Assembly: GCA_033763995.1 (NCBI GenBank)
Contig: JANRJL010000061.1
Span: 1-64,000, forward strand
Source of the DNA: GCA-2737725 sp033763995
GTDB lineage: Bacteria > Pseudomonadota > Alphaproteobacteria > Rhodospirillales > Rhodospirillaceae
Length of the DNA: 64,000 nt
Direction: 5' to 3'
A program made the position numbers and the translations under genes. Below the pieces are notes generated by a model, which ran no database searches, was not told the DNA's origin, and saw nothing but the letters and a program-made list of their open reading frames with translations. This document shows, one piece after another, positions 61,108-64,000 of this stretch; within the stretch, counting starts at the first letter, position 1; every line of letters begins with the position of its first letter.

Positions 61108-61728
61108 ATGAACCAGATTTCTCCTAGCCTTGCCGTTGCCGACCGCGACGGCACACCGCGCAGCCCACGCGTCGCCCAGCGCCGCCAGCGCATGCGTCAG
61201 AACGTGCTGCGCGTGGGGGCGCGCATGTTCCTCGACCGCGGCATCGACAACGTCAGCGTCGAGGAAATCCTCGAGGCCGCCGACCTGGCGCGCAGCACCT
61301 TCTACAGCTTCTTCACCAGCAAGCGCGACTTGCTGTTCCATATTCTCGACCCGGTATTCCAAACCGGGGTCACGCACATGCGCGCGCTCAAGGGCCTGGC
61401 GCCCGCCGACGTGGTTTACGGCATCATCGACATGTATCCGATGTTGTGGGAACGCTACGGCGAGGCGCTGTTCCTGCGCATCGGGCGCGACGAGTTCAAG
61501 CTCATCGAAAAAACCCACAACCAATATGTCGCCGTGCTCGATCAATTGATGAATGCCGTTGAAGCGGCGGGCATCTTGCGCAACGGCAGCGCCGCGCACA
61601 CCCAACGCCTGATCGCGCGCTGCGCCATCGACGTGGTGCGCGTGTACCGCAACGACCCCGACTTCAAGCGCCTTTACCGCACCACCATGGAAGGCATGCT
61701 GCTCAAGGACGAGGCCCATCGCGGATAG
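61108..61728 (+). CDS. TetR family transcriptional regulator
   Basis: 206 residues from ATG 61108 (MNQISPSLAVADRDG); an ATG at 61069 is in frame. The helix-turn-helix is RQNVLRVGARMFLDRGIDNVSVEEILEAADLARSTFYSFFTSKRDL, and a ligand-binding helical C-terminal domain follows. It likely represses itself and perhaps the isochorismatase gene upstream. The inducer is unknown. Confidence 0.9.
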   Translation: MNQISPSLAVADRDGTPRSPRVAQRRQRMRQNVLRVGARMFLDRGIDNVSVEEILEAADLARSTFYSFFTSKRDLLFHILDPVFQTGVTHMRALKGLAPADVVYGIIDMYPMLWERYGEALFLRIGRDEFKLIEKTHNQYVAVLDQLMNAVEAAGILRNGSAAHTQRLIARCAIDVVRVYRNDPDFKRLYRTTMEGMLLKDEAHRG

Positions 61729-61744
61729 AGGCCGGCTGTGCGTT

Positions 61745-62053
61745 CTAGATTTTGAGTTGGGCCAGATAGGGCTCGGCCGCCTTCAGCGCCGTTTCGCAAC
61801 CGGGCACCGCGCCACGCACCAAGGCCTGGGGCGTCAACGCCTCGGTGACCACGCGAAACCCCGCCGACACCGCCCACGCGGGCTCGGCCATGGCACGGGT
61901 CGCCAACGCCTTGGGAGCCTCGGTGATGCAGGCCGTGACTTGGGCGATGACCTCGGGCGGCGCATGCTCGGCCGAGAGCTTGGCGTCGATCTCGGCGCGC
62001 ACCGGCACGACGACCAGATCGGTGAACAGCGTGATCAGCAGGTCTTGAATCAT
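61745..62053 (-). CDS. Hypothetical protein
   Basis: 102 residues from ATG 62053. MIQDLLITLFTDLVVVPVRAEIDAKLSAEH is followed by an Ala-rich helical remainder with two cysteines (ACITEAP, PGCETAL). There is no clear membrane span or known domain. The start overlaps the TerC stop by ATGA, so translation is coupled to TerC and a related function is possible. Confidence 0.6.
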   Translation of the reverse strand: MIQDLLITLFTDLVVVPVRAEIDAKLSAEHAPPEVIAQVTACITEAPKALATRAMAEPAWAVSAGFRVVTEALTPQALVRGAVPGCETALKAAEPYLAQLKI

Positions 62054-63057
62054 GGCAGGCCTCCGGTTTGGGATGGCGTCAGGGTCGCCACCGCGCGGGT
62101 TTTCCACAGGCTGTAAACCACGCCTGCGGCCAGAATGCCGAAGGTGACCGACAGCGACACGACAGGCGGGATCTTGGCGATACCCAGCATGTCGGCGACG
62201 AAAATCTTCGATCCGATGAAGATCAACACTACCGCCAGCGCCGTCTTGAGGTAGGCAAAGCGCGTGATCATGGCGGCCAGGGCGAAGTAGAGCGCACGCA
62301 AGCCCAGGATGGCGAAGATGTTGGAGGTGTAGACGATGAACGGATCGGTGGTGATGGCGAAGATGGCCGGCACGCTGTCGACCGCGAAGATCACGTCGGC
62401 CACCTCGACCAACACGAGGGCCATGAACAGCGGCGTCATGAACCACACCAACTTGCCGGACTGAGGATGGGCTTTCTTGACGAAGAACTTTTCGCCGTGC
62501 AGTTCGTCGGAGACGTTGAAGCGCCGGCGCATGAAGGCGACGATAGGATTGCCGGCGACCGAGTATTCCTTGTCGGCGAACACCAGCATCTTGACGCCCG
62601 TGGCGATGAGAAACGCAGCGAAGATGTAAAGCACCCAGCCGAACTGCGACACCAGGGTGGCGCCGAGCCCGATCATGATGGCGCGCAGCACGATCACGCC
62701 GAGAATGCCCCAGAACAGCACGCGGTGCTGATAGAGCCGCGGCACGGCGAAAAACGAGAAGATGATGACCATGACGAAGACGTTATCGAGCGCCAGCGTC
62801 TTCTCCACGACAAAGCCAGTCATGTAATTCATGCCGGACTCGGCACCTAAGTACCACCACACCCACACGCCGAAGGCGAGCCCGAGGCCGATATAGACGG
62901 CGGACAACGTCAGACTTTCGCGCACGCCGATCTCGCGGGTGTCCTTGTGCAGGACGCCGAGGTCGAACACGAGCAGAGCGATCACGATGCCGATGAACGC
63001 CAACCACATCCAGGTCGGCTTGCCGAGCCAGTCGGCGAACAGAAACGCGAATTCCAT
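62050..63057 (-). CDS. TerC/Alx family integral membrane protein
   Basis: 335 residues from ATG 63057 (MEFAFLFADWLGKPTW). About eight membrane helices; the motifs VEKTLALDNVFVMVIIFSFF and LVEVADVIFAVDSVPAIFAIT carry the conserved acidic residues of the TerC/Alx family, which handles manganese or other divalent cations. It has the long Alx-like loop with DELHGEKFFVKK. It is followed by a coupled small gene. The leader contains hairpins; see findings. Confidence 0.93.
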   Translation of the reverse strand: MEFAFLFADWLGKPTWMWLAFIGIVIALLVFDLGVLHKDTREIGVRESLTLSAVYIGLGLAFGVWVWWYLGAESGMNYMTGFVVEKTLALDNVFVMVIIFSFFAVPRLYQHRVLFWGILGVIVLRAIMIGLGATLVSQFGWVLYIFAAFLIATGVKMLVFADKEYSVAGNPIVAFMRRRFNVSDELHGEKFFVKKAHPQSGKLVWFMTPLFMALVLVEVADVIFAVDSVPAIFAITTDPFIVYTSNIFAILGLRALYFALAAMITRFAYLKTALAVVLIFIGSKIFVADMLGIAKIPPVVSLSVTFGILAAGVVYSLWKTRAVATLTPSQTGGLP

Positions 63058-63301
63058 TGAAGAGCCCCTTTGGTCCGGCCGGCAAACTAATGTCTGAAGC
63101 GATCCGACATCGCGAGAGCGCCAGCATCCTCTCGCCAGAGGGGCCCGGACCGGGGTTGTTCTGAACATAGGGCCCGCCCCTCGCGATTCAAGGCCTGCGG
63201 CCGGAAAAATTGGCCGGGCACCCTTGCCGGGGCCATGGAATCGGGGCAAAACGCCTCTCTTTCCGGCCCCCCTGCGCCGCCCTTTTTGTGAGAACCTTGC
63301 C

Positions 63302-64000
63302 ATGCCCATCGCCCGCATCAACGACCACACCATGTACTACGAGGTGCACGGCACTAAAGGTGACCCGGTGTTGCTCATGGGCGGCTGGGGCACCTTCTGC
63401 CACGGCGGCGAGAAGCACCTGCCCTGGGGCCTGACGGACAACCACCGCGTCGTCATCATCGACTACCGCGGCATCGGCGAGTCCGACGACGACCTCAGCA
63501 AGCCCCCGTCCATCGACCTCTACGCCGAGGACGGCATTCAGTTGCTGCAGCACTTGGGATTCACGAAAAACGTTCATCTCATCGGCCTGGTGGGCATGGG
63601 GGCCTGCATCAGCCAGGTCATGGCCATCAAGCGGCCCGACATGGTCAAATCCATGATGAACATGGGTGCCTGGTGCGACGCCACCGACCCGTTCTTTCAC
63701 GATCAGATCGACAGCTTCCGGGCCGTGCACCGCGACGCGGGCTGGGCGACGTTTCAGCGCCTGGTATGCGTCATGAGCTTCCGCCCCGACTTTTACAACG
63801 AGAACCATCACCGCCTGCTGGGCCCCAACGGTCCCTGGCGCGAACTCAACGGCCGTTTCGCCGCCCACGACCGCTTCATCACCGCGTGCCTGGCCCACAA
63901 CGTGACCGCGCAACTCAAGGCCGTGAAGGCGAAGACGCTGATCGTTCACAGTCACCTCGACATTGTCACCGGTCCGCGCATGACCAAGCCGATCGAACAC
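63302..64000 (+). CDS. Alpha/beta hydrolase-fold protein lacking the usual nucleophile (partial, 3' end cut)
   Basis: 233 residues are visible before the window ends. MPIARINDHTMYYEVHGTKGDPVLLMGGWG and VVIIDYRGIGESD are the alpha/beta hydrolase start, and VHLIGLVGMGACIS is where the nucleophile elbow GxSxG should be. The serine is replaced by glycine (VGMGA), so normal esterase chemistry is unlikely unless the neighbouring cysteine serves. The Asp segment lies in LIVHSHLDIVTGPR; the His would follow the window end. Confidence 0.8.
   Translation, partial: MPIARINDHTMYYEVHGTKGDPVLLMGGWGTFCHGGEKHLPWGLTDNHRVVIIDYRGIGESDDDLSKPPSIDLYAEDGIQLLQHLGFTKNVHLIGLVGMGACISQVMAIKRPDMVKSMMNMGAWCDATDPFFHDQIDSFRAVHRDAGWATFQRLVCVMSFRPDFYNENHHRLLGPNGPWRELNGRFAAHDRFITACLAHNVTAQLKAVKAKTLIVHSHLDIVTGPRMTKPIEH

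Noticed and set aside
63058..63190. yybP-ykoY manganese riboswitch ahead of TerC
   Set aside because: I looked for the conserved loops of this class and did not find them; only generic hairpins are visible.

Overview
The window is high-GC, gene-dense DNA that reads as an alphaproteobacterial chromosome. Evidence for this is the paired ATP synthase b and b' subunits, the ispH-thrB-rnhA run with a choline-kinase-type homoserine kinase, thrC followed by an M16 peptidase, and a palindrome resembling ones common in Hyphomicrobiales. The split gcvPA/gcvPB and the many family-5 solute-binding proteins fit a metabolically versatile soil or water member, possibly Rhodospirillales-like; I cannot place it more precisely. 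No tRNA, rRNA, CRISPR array or transposase is visible.

0-36 kb is mostly core genome. It starts with the end of the Fo operon (atpE end, atpF', atpF, terminator) and a three-gene ABC export/lipoprotein-type system. Next is a minus-strand glycine cleavage operon (gcvT-gcvH-gcvPA-gcvPB) led by a tandem glycine riboswitch. Then come a lipoprotein and CDGSH pair, ispH-thrB-rnhA, a peroxiredoxin and YqgE, an oxidation operon (HisD/HpsN-like, 3-hydroxyacyl-CoA-dehydrogenase-like, SDR), and thrC plus M16 peptidase. A seven-gene minus-strand run follows: glycosyltransferase, SpoIIE-type phosphatase/kinase, STAS, MlaE, MlaF, MlaD and an auxiliary lipoprotein. It joins phospholipid transport to what looks like a partner-switching module. 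An LpxL acyltransferase and a methyltransferase diverge from it.

36-64 kb is accessory and catabolic: ParDE and RES/Xre toxin-antitoxin modules, tandem exported alpha/beta hydrolases, two family-5 solute-binding proteins (a third lies at 31 kb), a nitrilase-like protein without its catalytic cysteine, a Rieske oxygenase and one full Opp/Dpp transporter. Further on are an exported hydrolase operon (DUF1838, class C serine hydrolase, tannase/feruloyl esterase, VOC), a luciferase-like monooxygenase with an orphan TRAP receptor, an isochorismatase with a TetR regulator, TerC, and an alpha/beta hydrolase cut by the window end. Together these suggest uptake and oxidative/hydrolytic breakdown of an amide- or ester-bearing aromatic or heterocyclic compound; the substrate is not readable from sequence.

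The most unusual signal is a ~170-nt dispersed element found twice (10147-10316 and 29739-29907). Each copy is two long hairpins in tandem, with conserved segment lengths, diverged loops and compensatory stem changes. I do not recognise it as a named family. A second notable structure is the RES/Xre module, which seems to have landed between a solute-binding protein gene and a convergent small membrane-protein gene, altering the end of both.
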